A DNA stretch of 64,000 nucleotides, taken from Salinarimonas sp046292825 (GTDB taxonomy: Bacteria > Pseudomonadota > Alphaproteobacteria > Rhizobiales > Beijerinckiaceae). The notes beneath the pieces are model-generated. The model searched no databases. It was not told the DNA's origin and saw only the letters and a list, made by a program, of their open reading frames with translations. Shown here piece after piece: positions 25,997 through 36,303 of the stretch (position 1 is its first letter; each line of letters begins with the position of its first letter). Where the stretch lies: the NCBI RefSeq assembly GCF_046292825.1, contig NZ_JBKBQG010000009.1:1-64000 (forward strand), in the 5' to 3' direction. The position numbers and the translations under genes are program-made.

Positions 25997-26875
25997 TCAG
26001 GTCAGCACGTCGCCGAAACCGACGAGGACGAGGAGTGCGAGCGCCCAGAGGTAGTAGGAGAAGTAACGCAGCCGAGCCCGGTAGAGGAGCGCGAGGACGA
26101 GCTTCAACGCGACCACGCCCACCAGCGCCGAGACGACGAAGGCGACCGCCAGCGGCGCGGCGGCGATCGCGAGCGGCTCGCCCGCCCGCGCGAGCCCCGC
26201 CGCCTGCACCGCCGTCGCCGCGAGGATCGTCGGGAAGGCGATGAAGAAGGAATACTCGGCCGCCCGCTTGCGCTTGAGGCCGCATAAAAGCGCCGCAATG
26301 ATGGTCAGCCCGCTGCGGCTGAGCCCCGGGATCAGCGCGAGCCCCTGCGCGAAGCCGATCGCGAGCGCCATTGCCGGGCCGATGTCCTTGATGCCGAGGC
26401 GACGCGGCGGCAGGCGGTCGGTGACGTAGAGGAGGATGCCGGTGATCGTGAAGGTCGCCGCCAGCATCGCGGGCGTGGCGAACACGGTCTTGAACAGATC
26501 GCGGAAGGCGAGCCCCATCGTGCCGGTGACGAAGACCGACAGGAGGCCCAGCATCCACAACCGGAGAACGAACCAGCTCTGCCGCGGCGCCGTCTCGCCC
26601 CGGATCTCCCGCTTTGCGAGCCGGCGCAGCTCGGTCGCGGTGCCCGAGAGGAATTGCGCGATCTGGAGGCGGAACACCCAGACGACCGAGACCAGCGTGC
26701 CGACATGCACCACGAGATCGAAGAAGATCATCTGCGGCGATTCGGGCGGCGGGATCTGCGAGCCGGACGCGATCAGGAGGTGCTGCGTCGCGACGAGATG
26801 CGCGGTGGAGGACACCGGCACGAACATGAACACGCCCTGCACGATCCCGAGAAGCGCGGCTTCGAGAAGGGTCAT
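25997..26875 (-). CDS. uppP: Undecaprenyl-diphosphate phosphatase (UppP/BacA) family, divergent active site
   Basis: 292 residues, about eight spans. The second active-site loop PGLSRSGLT (183-191) with its essential Arg is intact. The first motif, normally (E/Q)xxxE before LPVSSTGH, reads Q-G-V-F-M before FVPVSSTAH, so the second Glu (E21 in E. coli) is replaced by Met at residue 17. This raises doubt about ordinary undecaprenyl-diphosphate hydrolysis. The family normally recycles the lipid carrier for peptidoglycan and glycan synthesis. ATG 26875 is chosen by alignment with family starts; an upstream in-frame start would add 22 residues of low-complexity sequence. Confidence 0.85.
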   Translation of the reverse strand: MTLLEAALLGIVQGVFMFVPVSSTAHLVATQHLLIASGSQIPPPESPQMIFFDLVVHVGTLVSVVWVFRLQIAQFLSGTATELRRLAKREIRGETAPRQSWFVLRLWMLGLLSVFVTGTMGLAFRDLFKTVFATPAMLAATFTITGILLYVTDRLPPRRLGIKDIGPAMALAIGFAQGLALIPGLSRSGLTIIAALLCGLKRKRAAEYSFFIAFPTILAATAVQAAGLARAGEPLAIAAAPLAVAFVVSALVGVVALKLVLALLYRARLRYFSYYLWALALLVLVGFGDVLT

Positions 26876-27037
26876 CGGCAGGCTTCCTCGGGAATCGTCG
26901 GGGCGGGGCGGGGCGCGCGACGCACGGCGCGCGAGGGGCAAACCGCTATAGCCGCGCGGACGTTCCGAGGGGAGGGGGGGCTGTTTGGGGGGAGCGAGCG
27001 CTCTCTTCTGCCTGCGGCTTCTCGATTGCCGACGGCT

Positions 27038-27214
27038 GTCATCCCGGACGCCGAAGGCGATCCGGGACCCAGAACCACGACGCGTCGGTCGCAGCCTATA
27101 GGCTGCGTATCTCCGACGGTGGCTTCATCTGAGGATGCGGAGCGAGCGCGGCATGCGCGCTCGGACGAGCGTCGAGGTTATGGGTCCCGGGTCCGCTTCG
27201 CGGCCCGGGATGAC
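27038..27214. repeat. 177-bp palindromic repeat, copy R2
   Basis: Diverged relative of R1/R3. Left arm gtcatcccggacgccgaagg and right arm its approximate reverse complement (cggcccgggatgac); inner palindromes cgcagcctataggctgcg and gagcgcggcatgcgcgctc in the same order as R1. Non-coding. The stretch 26876-27037 before it holds nothing recognisable beyond the uppP upstream region. Confidence 0.8.
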
Positions 27215-27284
27215 ACCCTTTAATTGCGTTATCGCAAGAACGCGTGGCTCGAATCCGGCGGCGAGCGGCCCGGACCCGCCGCGC

Positions 27285-27459
27285 GCCCCGGCGCCACACA
27301 CCCCCCCCTGCTGGAGGGCGGTCGCGCAGAAGTAACCCCAGAAGAAATCGGGGCGCGCGCGGGGCCCGGCCCCCCCCCCCCCCCCCCCCCCCCCCCGCGG
27401 CGCCTCACTCCGACGCGTGCTGGAGGGCGTTCGCGAAGAAGAAGCCCCAGACGAAATCG
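27285..27459. repeat. Poly-C tract (27 C) flanked by a corrupted copy of the adjacent gene end; probable sequence error
   Basis: A run of 27 C occupies 27370-27396. Bases 27285-27350 are a degraded copy, offset by 109 bases, of 27393-27459, the last codons and stop of the haem-motif gene: for example tgctggagggcg and gaaatcgg recur. Most differences are changes towards G or other G-rich errors when read on the minus strand. This is what a poor-quality read tail with a poly-G artefact would leave in an assembly. Confidence 0.7.
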
Positions 27460-28979
27460 GTTTGGAGAGCCTCGAGCTTCGGCGGCTGCTGGCTGGAGAC
27501 GAACCAGGTCGGGTCCGGGATGCCGACCGAGCCCTCCGCATAGCCGATCTGGCCGAGCGTGTTCTCGAAGACGCCGATCACGCTCGGGGTGCCGTCGGGG
27601 CCGACATGGGCGCGGGCATGACAGGTCATGCAGGACGACGACATCACGAAGCCGCCCTCCGTGACCGAGTTGCCGAGGATGTTGCGCCAGCCGGTCGATT
27701 GGACGAAGTTCACCTGGCTCCCCTTGAGGCGATAGCTGCGCCAGGCCGGATCGCCGATGCTCGGCATCGCCGCGTCGGCGCTCTCGCCCGTGCCGATGCC
27801 GAGCCCGTCGAGCACCGCCTCGAGGCCCGGCCGGATCGCGCCGCCCGCATAGACGCGACCGGGATCGAAGATCGCCGAGGCGATGGGCAATTCGTCGCTC
27901 ATCATGTGCGGCCGGGTGAAGTTGTCGGCGGCGCCTTCCGGCACCTCGTCGGGCGAGGCGAAGCCGTAGGAATCGTTGCAGCCCGTGTAGTCGCAGCGCC
28001 CGAGATTGTCGACGTGCTCGAAGGTCAGCCAGACCCAATTGGGGATGTCCTTCGAGGAGACGTGGAAGGCGACGAGCCAATGCTCGCCGGGCTCGAAGAT
28101 CTGCGCGTTGTTGTCGGTCACGGCCGAGGTGAGCGTCATCTTGACGAAGGGCGCGTCCGGATTCTCGACGATGCCGAGCTCCTCGGCGCGCGCGCGAGAG
28201 ATCCAATTGCTCTTGATCATCACCGCGTCGACGGGGAAGTCGATGCGCGCGCTGGCGCCGCCCGCATTGGCGCTCTGGAAGGGCGCCTGGTTCGTCATCA
28301 CCCGCGCGTTCTCGGCGAACACCTTCGCGACGCCGTCGGAATTGTAGAGGTCGTTCTCGAAGACGTAGTCGAACATCGGCTTGTTGCGGAAGACGAGCTC
28401 GGCCATCGACTGACGCACGATCCGGCCCGGATCGATCGCGTCGATGTCCTGGGGCGTCACCGGCCGCACGCTCGCGTCGAAGGCGGTGGTGTGGGCCTTC
28501 GAGAGGGGCTGCGCCTGGTGGAGCGGCGGCGTCGCGCCCGCGGCCCGGTGATCGCCCGGGAAATAGGGGCAGTGAAGCGCCGGGTTGTCGGCATCGTCAT
28601 AGCCCGGATTGTCGAGGGAGCCGGGCGTGCAGCACGTCGTCGGATCCTGGCCGGGCGCGCACATCGCGATCGGCTGGGCGGGCCAGGTCTGCGGGTCGGC
28701 CGCCCAATTCTTCCAGAATTCCTGCGTTACGATCTCGGTGAACAGCTTCCACGAGAACATGTCCGGGCAGGTCATGGCCGGATTGCGGATCGCCGGGTCG
28801 ACGACCACCGCGCCGTCGACCACCTGCATCGCGCAGGCCGGCGCGTCGCGCACGTCGGCGTTGAAATACATGGCGTAGTCGATCGTGTTCGGCGTGCGCG
28901 CGTCTTCGGCGAAGGCGGGCGCGCAGAGCGCCGCCAGAGCCGCCGTGCCGGCCAGGCCGGCTTTCGAATGTCGGATCAT
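27405..28979 (-). CDS. Periplasmic protein with one c-type haem motif, function unknown
   Basis: 524 residues with a signal peptide (ends CAPAFA before EDART). One haem-attachment motif CMTCH lies near residue 443 in SSSCMTCHARAHVGPDG, and many further Cys occur in the first third (for example ACAMQ, TCPDM, MCAPGQ, TCCTPG, HCPYF), suggesting disulfides. The overall layout resembles large uncharacterised periplasmic cytochromes that pass electrons near the membrane. It follows the P-type ATPase gene on the same strand but has 160 bases of its own upstream region. The reading frame is intact to the stop at 27405, though the adjoining downstream sequence looks corrupted. Confidence 0.8.
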   Translation of the reverse strand: MIRHSKAGLAGTAALAALCAPAFAEDARTPNTIDYAMYFNADVRDAPACAMQVVDGAVVVDPAIRNPAMTCPDMFSWKLFTEIVTQEFWKNWAADPQTWPAQPIAMCAPGQDPTTCCTPGSLDNPGYDDADNPALHCPYFPGDHRAAGATPPLHQAQPLSKAHTTAFDASVRPVTPQDIDAIDPGRIVRQSMAELVFRNKPMFDYVFENDLYNSDGVAKVFAENARVMTNQAPFQSANAGGASARIDFPVDAVMIKSNWISRARAEELGIVENPDAPFVKMTLTSAVTDNNAQIFEPGEHWLVAFHVSSKDIPNWVWLTFEHVDNLGRCDYTGCNDSYGFASPDEVPEGAADNFTRPHMMSDELPIASAIFDPGRVYAGGAIRPGLEAVLDGLGIGTGESADAAMPSIGDPAWRSYRLKGSQVNFVQSTGWRNILGNSVTEGGFVMSSSCMTCHARAHVGPDGTPSVIGVFENTLGQIGYAEGSVGIPDPTWFVSSQQPPKLEALQTDFVWGFFFANALQHASE

Positions 28980-29139
28980 GAATGCCCCCTCGGAATGGTC
29001 GCCCGTGACGTGACGCGACGACGCCGCACTGCGACACGGCGCCGCGAATCAACCACGGGTACGTGAAGAATGTATCAACTATCGATCGAAACTCGAAAGG
29101 GTTTTCGCGATGCCCGGTGGAGAGCCGGCGAACGGCTCG

Positions 29140-31239
<2,100 letters not shown>

Positions 31240-31273
31240 CCCGTCCCGCCGTCCTCGATTCCATCACGAGGGC

Positions 31274-31304
31274 ATGCTACGACCTCTAGCGACTAGAGCT
31301 TCAA
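31274..31304 (-). promoter_or_regulatory. MerR-type promoter/operator for the metal ATPase
   Basis: On the minus strand: -35 TTGAAG (31299-31304), a 19-base spacer and -10 TAGCAT (31274-31279). The spacer contains the dyad CTCTAG-TCG-CTAGAG (31284-31298). An over-long 19-20 base spacer bearing a dyad is the signature of promoters untwisted by metal-bound MerR proteins. The ATPase start codon is 35 bases downstream. Confidence 0.85.
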
Positions 31305-31369
31305 GCGGAAAACGACGGGAATTGGCGAATGTCGGTCTCCCGATTCGAGAAACACGAGGAGAGCGCGCG

Positions 31370-31804
31370 ATGGCGAACGGCGGCACCGACGATCTGGCGA
31401 TCGGCGATCTCTCGCGTCGCACGGGGGTGAAGGTCCCCACCATCCGCTATTACGAGGAGATCGGCCTCTTGCCGGCGCCCGCGCGCACGCGCGGCGGGCA
31501 GCGGCGATACGGGCCCGCGCATCTGCGCCGGCTCGCCTTCGTGCGCCACGCCCGCGATCTCGGCTTCGAGATCGACGCGATCCGCGAGCTCCTGGCGATG
31601 GCCGCCGATCCGCAGCGCCGGTGCGGCGAGGCCCACGCGATCGCCCGCGCCCATCTCGACGACGTCGAGAACCGCATCGCGCGGCTCGAGGCCCTGCGGG
31701 GCGAGCTGCGTGCGATGCTCGCCTGCGCGAACGGCACCGTCGCGCAATGCCGCATCATCGAGGTGCTCGCCGACCATGGCGAGTGCCTGCACGAGCGGCA
31801 CTGA
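31370..31804 (+). CDS. MerR-family metal-responsive transcriptional regulator
   Basis: 144 residues. N-terminal winged helix (IGDLSRRTGVKVPTIRYYEEIGLLPAPARTRGGQRRY), a dimerisation helix, and Cys residues in RRCGEAH, LACANG, VAQCRI and GECLHERH that can form the metal site, as in ZntR/CadR/PbrR. It is divergent from the ZntA-like pump and should bind the dyad between them. ATG 31370 has a GAGGAGAG site. Which metal it senses is unknown; the pump type points to Zn, Cd or Pb. Confidence 0.93.
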   Translation: MANGGTDDLAIGDLSRRTGVKVPTIRYYEEIGLLPAPARTRGGQRRYGPAHLRRLAFVRHARDLGFEIDAIRELLAMAADPQRRCGEAHAIARAHLDDVENRIARLEALRGELRAMLACANGTVAQCRIIEVLADHGECLHERH

Positions 31805-31821
31805 CGATCGGCCCGAGCCGC

Positions 31822-32967
31822 TCAACTGCCGAAATCGTCCCCCACGAGCGGCGACCACGTCTCGCCGGCGAGCCCGGTGACGAAGGCGCGGCCGCTCGCG
31901 AAGGGCGCGAGGAGCGCGGGGTCGCGCGTCTGCACGCAGGTCGAGGCGCGGTGGGCGAAGACGCAGCCGCGCGTGAGCATCGCGTCCAGACTGTCGGGCT
32001 GCGTGCGCCCGCGCAGAGCGGCGAGCCCCTCCGCCCGTGCGCTCGCGAACATCCGGTCGACGACGTCGCCCGCGCGCCCCGGCGCGGCGACGATCTGGAG
32101 CACGTGGCCGATGCCGCCGGGCCGCGCGTGGTAGAGATAGAGGCCGATCGGAACCGTCCCGCGCAGGACGAGGCGGCGCACCATGGCGCCGTAGCGCGCC
32201 TTGCGCCGCGAGGCCGCGATGCGCGCGGCGAGGTCGACCCGCGCCCAGGCCGGCCGCGCCGCATAGGGCTCGGTGAAGCGCTCGAGCAGGGCGGCGAAGG
32301 TGGCGTCGTCCGCGATCTCCTCCTCGCCGCACGCCGTGTCCGCCACCCGCGACAGAGCGGGCGCGAGCCGGGCGGCGAGCGCGTCGAGGGGGCGGGCGAG
32401 CGGGCGCACGAGCGGCAGCGCGCGCCGCGCCGGCCCGCCCGCGTGCTCGACGCCGGCCGCGAGGAAGGCGAGGGGGCGGAAGACGCGCAGCCATTCGAGG
32501 CTGTAGCTCGTCAGCACGGTGCCGCGCAGGCGCTTCCAGAGCCCCTCCGAGATCGGGTTGGCGGTCTCCGAGAGGGAGACGTCCTGCGGCCCTGAGAGGA
32601 ACCCGCGCAGGAGCCGCGCTCCGGCCATCGGATCGCGGTCCTGCGCGCGGACCATCAGCGTGCCGGAATAGGCCGCGCGGCAGGGCCGCCCCTCGATCTC
32701 GAAGGGCGTCGCCATCACGCCGACGAAGCCGTCGAGCCGCCCCTGCGCGTCGCGATGGACGAGGGAGGCGATTTCGGGATCGTCGGCGAGGGGGGCGACG
32801 AAGAGGCGCGCGAGCATGGACTCGAGCGCCTGCTGAGGCACGTCGCGCGCCGTCGGCGGCAGGAAGGTCTCGCGGAAGAGACGCGCGATATCGGGCACGT
32901 CCTGTGCGCTCACCGGGCGGATTTCGGGAACTGCGTTGGCGATCGCCGGACTCGAAAGCGCGCTCAT
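31822..32967 (-). CDS. GNAT-family N-acyltransferase, last gene of the asnB operon
   Basis: 381 residues. The N-terminal part (IRPVSAQDVPDIARLFRETF, then GFVGVMATPFEIEGRPCRAAYSGTLMV and GARLLRGFLSG) has GNAT strand order; a second half from about 190 contains a further mixed region ending LRGRTQPDSLDAMLTRGCVFAHRAS. A two-fold GNAT layout is possible. In this operon it could transfer an acyl group from the nearby carrier protein to an amine. Its ATG overlaps the methyltransferase stop by four bases. The convergent MerR gene ends 17 bases away. Acyl donor and acceptor are unknown. Confidence 0.78.
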   Translation of the reverse strand: MSALSSPAIANAVPEIRPVSAQDVPDIARLFRETFLPPTARDVPQQALESMLARLFVAPLADDPEIASLVHRDAQGRLDGFVGVMATPFEIEGRPCRAAYSGTLMVRAQDRDPMAGARLLRGFLSGPQDVSLSETANPISEGLWKRLRGTVLTSYSLEWLRVFRPLAFLAAGVEHAGGPARRALPLVRPLARPLDALAARLAPALSRVADTACGEEEIADDATFAALLERFTEPYAARPAWARVDLAARIAASRRKARYGAMVRRLVLRGTVPIGLYLYHARPGGIGHVLQIVAAPGRAGDVVDRMFASARAEGLAALRGRTQPDSLDAMLTRGCVFAHRASTCVQTRDPALLAPFASGRAFVTGLAGETWSPLVGDDFGS

Positions 32968-33677
32968 GCTGCAATGTCCGAAGAGGCCGCTCGGCGAGCG
33001 GTGACGACGCGCGCCGTGCCGCTCGCATCGGCGAGGAAGGCGATATCCGCCCAGGTCCCGGTGCGGGCGAGAAGCCGCTCGACCTGACGGCCCTGTCCCT
33101 CCCCGAACTCGCAGGCGAGCACGCCGCCCGGCGCGAGGAAGCGTCCGGCCTCGCGCGCGATCCGTTGGAGGATCGCGATGCCGTAGGGGCCGCCGTCGAA
33201 GGCCTCGCGCGGCTCGTCTGCGAGGAGGTGGGCGCGATCCTTGGCGAGACGGCCCGTGGAAATGTAGGGCGGGTTGCACACGACGAGGTCGACGCGCCCC
33301 TCGAGGTCGTGGTCGGCGAGCGGCGCGAAGAGGTCGCCCTGGAGCACGCTCACCCGGTCGCCGAGCCCGTGCCGGGCGACGCTCGCCCGCGCCGCCGCGA
33401 CGGCGCCGTCGGTCAGATCGCAGGCGAAGGCCCGGGCGCCGACGACGCGCGCGGCGATCGCGACCGCGAGATTGCCCGCGCCGCAGCACATGTCGACGAC
33501 GAGCGGTCGCGCCCGCCCGCGCGCGGCGAGCGCCTCGAGCGCGGCGCGGCCGAGGAGCTCGGTCTCCGCGCGCGGGGCGAGCACGTCGGGCATCGCGGGA
33601 AAGCCGAGGCCCATGAAGCGGAACTCGGCCGGCGCCGTCTCACCGCCCGGAGGCGCCGGGCGCGCCTGCGGGGTCAT
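32964..33677 (-). CDS. PrmC/HemK-like SAM-dependent methyltransferase
   Basis: 237 residues with a Rossmann methyltransferase core: SAM motif VVDMCCGAGNLAVAIA (60-75) and catalytic NPPY (135-138) in VDLVVCNPPYIST. NPPY enzymes methylate amide or amino nitrogens, as PrmC does to Gln of release factors. The N-terminal PrmC helper domain is shortened, so this is unlikely to be the housekeeping PrmC. Lying between a nadE-like and a GNAT gene with four-base overlaps on both sides, it probably N-methylates an intermediate of the cluster. Confidence 0.82.
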   Translation of the reverse strand: MTPQARPAPPGGETAPAEFRFMGLGFPAMPDVLAPRAETELLGRAALEALAARGRARPLVVDMCCGAGNLAVAIAARVVGARAFACDLTDGAVAAARASVARHGLGDRVSVLQGDLFAPLADHDLEGRVDLVVCNPPYISTGRLAKDRAHLLADEPREAFDGGPYGIAILQRIAREAGRFLAPGGVLACEFGEGQGRQVERLLARTGTWADIAFLADASGTARVVTARRAASSDIAA

Positions 33678-34711
33678 CGGTCGTCCGCCGCGGCGGGGTC
33701 GATCGCGGCGAGGTCGATCGCGACCGGGTCGACCGTCATGGGACCGGCATGGAGCACCGCCGCGACCTTGCGCTTCCCCGCGATGTCGCGCCAGACGATC
33801 TCGACCGCCTCCTCCGAGATCCCCGCCGCACGCGCGGTCTCCTCTCGGCTCGCGCCGAGATCGAGGGCGCACAGGCAGATGTCCATCGTGCGCGTGTCCG
33901 CGGCGAAGTAGAATTCCTCCTGGCTCTGGGGCATCGACCAGGTGTCCGTCGTCGGCGGGCGGGCGCGGATCTCGTCGGGCACGTGCAGATGGGCCGCGAG
34001 GTCGTAGACCTGCGACTTGTAGAGATGTGCGATCGGCTTCACGTCGGCCGCCCCGTCGCCGTTCTTCACGAAGAAGCCGAGCGCGTATTCGAGCCGGTTC
34101 GGCGTGCCCGCGACCGCTCGGTTGAGGCGGTCGGCGTGGAAATACTCGATCTGCTTGCGGGTCCGCTGCTTCATGTTGGCGGCGGCGATGATCGCCTGGT
34201 AGGCGGCGAGCGGCAGGCGCCGTCGCGTCTCCTCCCCGTCGGGCGCGCGCACGACGAGGCTCGACAGGTTGTAGCCCTTGGCGCGGAAGGCGGGATCGAG
34301 CACGACCTTGCAGGTCCAGCCCTCCCCGTATTCGGGCACGACCGTGCGGATCGCCGCGTCGCGCCGCGCGTAGCAGCCCATCGCCTCGAGCGCAGGCGCG
34401 ATGTCCTCGACCACCGTCTCGATGCCCAACGCATCGGCGACGAGCCGGCCGAGGCGCAGGCTGTCGGGGTCGGAATCGCGCTCGGGCATCAGGATGCCGA
34501 GCACCTTGTCGGCGCCGAACGCCGCGACCGCGAGGCCCGCGGTGACGGAGCTGTCGATCCCGCCCGAGAGGCCGAGCACGATGCCGCGCTTGCGCAGCCG
34601 CCTGCCGACCTGCTCGCGCAGCGCATGGGCGATCCGCGCCGTCTCGTGGGCCGGATCGATCGCGAGGGCGCGCGCGTCGAAGGGGCGGAGGGCGGTCTGC
34701 GTCATGGCCAT
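33674..34711 (-). CDS. NAD synthase-like ATP-pyrophosphatase amidase
   Basis: 345 residues of the NadE fold. The PP-loop SGGIDSS (49-55) and the GTPNRLEYALGFFVKNGDGAADVKPIAHLYKSQVYDLA run, with the P-P-T-T-D-T substrate loop, follow ammonia-dependent NadE in outline but differ in detail. It adenylates a carboxylate and adds ammonia. Housekeeping NAD synthesis is possible, yet strict embedding between an AMP ligase and a methyltransferase with overlapping ends suggests a dedicated amidation step. No glutaminase domain is fused; the AsnB glutaminase or free ammonia could supply nitrogen. Confidence 0.8.
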   Translation of the reverse strand: MAMTQTALRPFDARALAIDPAHETARIAHALREQVGRRLRKRGIVLGLSGGIDSSVTAGLAVAAFGADKVLGILMPERDSDPDSLRLGRLVADALGIETVVEDIAPALEAMGCYARRDAAIRTVVPEYGEGWTCKVVLDPAFRAKGYNLSSLVVRAPDGEETRRRLPLAAYQAIIAAANMKQRTRKQIEYFHADRLNRAVAGTPNRLEYALGFFVKNGDGAADVKPIAHLYKSQVYDLAAHLHVPDEIRARPPTTDTWSMPQSQEEFYFAADTRTMDICLCALDLGASREETARAAGISEEAVEIVWRDIAGKRKVAAVLHAGPMTVDPVAIDLAAIDPAAADDR

Positions 34712-34724
34712 GAGCGGTCTCCGT

Positions 34725-36272
34725 TCATTCGGCCGCGACGAGGGCGGCGGCTTCGCGGCGGCTGATCTTGCCGGTCGCCGTCTTCGGCAGTTCGGCGAGG
34801 ATCTCGATCTCGGTCGGCACCATGAAATCCTCGAGATGGGCGGCGCAGTGGCGCTTGATCGCGCGCGCGTCGAGGTCGGCGCCGGGCTCGAGCGCGACGA
34901 GCAGCTTCACCGCCTCTCCGAGCACGGCATGAGGCACGCCGACCACCGCCGCCTCGCGCACGCCGGCGAGCATGTAGACGACGTTCTCGACCTCTTTGGG
35001 CGCGACCTTCTCGCCGCGGGTCTTGATGATGTCGTCCTTGCGCGCGACGAAATAGAGGAAGCCGTCCTCGTCGGTGCGGAAGAGGTCGCCCGTGTACAAG
35101 ACCCGCTCCCACGGGTGGGGGCCCTCGCGCAGGGCCTTGGCGGTCGCTTCCGGATTGCGCCAATAGCCCTTCATGACGTGCGCCCCGCGGATGACGAGCT
35201 CGCCCGTCACGCCCGGCGCCGCGCGCTGCCCCGCCTCGTCGACGACGTAGGCCTCGGTGCCGGGGATCGCGATCCCGACGGAGCCCGACCGGCGGGCGAG
35301 CTCGGCGGGCGGCAGCCAGGTGCAGCGCTTGCACTCGGTGAGGCCGTACATCGAGTAGATCCGCGTGCCGGGCAGAAGCTCCTGCAGGCGGGCGATGTGC
35401 GCCGGAGGAAGGGCTGCGGCGGTGTTCGAGACGTAGCGCAGGCTCGGCAGCGAGCCGGGCTCGAGTTCGCGCATCTGCAGGAGGAGCGCCGCCATCGTCG
35501 GCACGAGCGGGAAGCCCGTCACGCGCTCGTCGCGGATGCGCTGGAGCACGGCTTGCGGGAAGGCGAAGGACTTTTCCAGCACGAGCGTGCCGCCGACCAT
35601 CACCGTCATCAGGACCTGGTAGAGGCCGTAATCGAACGAGATCGGCAGCGCACACAGCACGATGTCGTCGGGCGCGCTCTCGAGATAGGTGGTGATCGCG
35701 GTGGCGGCGGCGACGACGTTCTGATGCGTCATCATCACGCCCTTCGGCACGCCGGTCGAGCCGGAGGTGTAGACGAGCATCGCGAGGTCGAGATCGATGC
35801 CGGCTTCTCCCGCGGCGATGCGCGGGCCCGCGATCGCCGTCGCGTAGGGGAGGGCGCTCGGGAGCGCGTCGCTCTCGCCGACGAGGAAGAGGGCAGGGCG
35901 GCGGTTGCCCGGGTCGAGCATGTCGAGCGCGGCCGCGAGGATCGGCGCGAGACGGGCTTGAGCGAGGATCGCGGCGGGCTCGCAATCGCGCAGCACGAAG
36001 CCGAGCTTGTCGGCCTTGGTCGAGGGGTTGAGGATCGAGAACACGGCGCCGGCCCGCATCGCCGCGTAGAGCCCCACGACCGCCTCGCGGCAATTGTCGG
36101 CGAAGATCACCACGCGGTCTCCCCGCGCGACGCCCGCCGCCCGCAACGCGCCCGCGAGCCGCGCCGCTTCGTCTTCAAGGGTCGCGTAGGCGATGCGATC
36201 GGACCCGACGACGAGCGCCGTCTTCTCCGGATGGCGCCGCGCGCTCGCCGCCAGATGATCTTCGACGCGCAT
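34725..36272 (-). CDS. Class I adenylate-forming enzyme (acyl/aryl-AMP ligase)
   Basis: 515 residues of the ANL superfamily. P-loop LVYTSGSTGVPKG (167-178), A5 YSMYGLTECKR, A7 YTGDLFRTDEDG, hinge ARKDDIIKTRGEKVAP and the catalytic Lys in LPKTATGKISRREAA. It should activate a carboxylic acid as its AMP ester and load it on the carrier protein encoded immediately upstream (31 bases apart). ATG 36272 is in line with the family. Substrate pocket residues do not point to a known acid. Confidence 0.9.
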   Translation of the reverse strand: MRVEDHLAASARRHPEKTALVVGSDRIAYATLEDEAARLAGALRAAGVARGDRVVIFADNCREAVVGLYAAMRAGAVFSILNPSTKADKLGFVLRDCEPAAILAQARLAPILAAALDMLDPGNRRPALFLVGESDALPSALPYATAIAGPRIAAGEAGIDLDLAMLVYTSGSTGVPKGVMMTHQNVVAAATAITTYLESAPDDIVLCALPISFDYGLYQVLMTVMVGGTLVLEKSFAFPQAVLQRIRDERVTGFPLVPTMAALLLQMRELEPGSLPSLRYVSNTAAALPPAHIARLQELLPGTRIYSMYGLTECKRCTWLPPAELARRSGSVGIAIPGTEAYVVDEAGQRAAPGVTGELVIRGAHVMKGYWRNPEATAKALREGPHPWERVLYTGDLFRTDEDGFLYFVARKDDIIKTRGEKVAPKEVENVVYMLAGVREAAVVGVPHAVLGEAVKLLVALEPGADLDARAIKRHCAAHLEDFMVPTEIEILAELPKTATGKISRREAAALVAAE

Positions 36273-36303
36273 GGGAGTGTCTCCTCGGTTGTCGATAGCG
36301 TCC

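Noticed and set aside
24318..26054. Long plus-strand frames opposite the Na/Pi cotransporter gene
   Set aside because: Low-complexity Arg/Glu-rich translation with no domains; the minus-strand gene has duplicated QSSS signatures.
27125..27541. A small open frame with a Gly run over the poly-C tract
   Set aside because: It exists only because of the 27-base homopolymer and overlaps the real gene end; likely an artefact.
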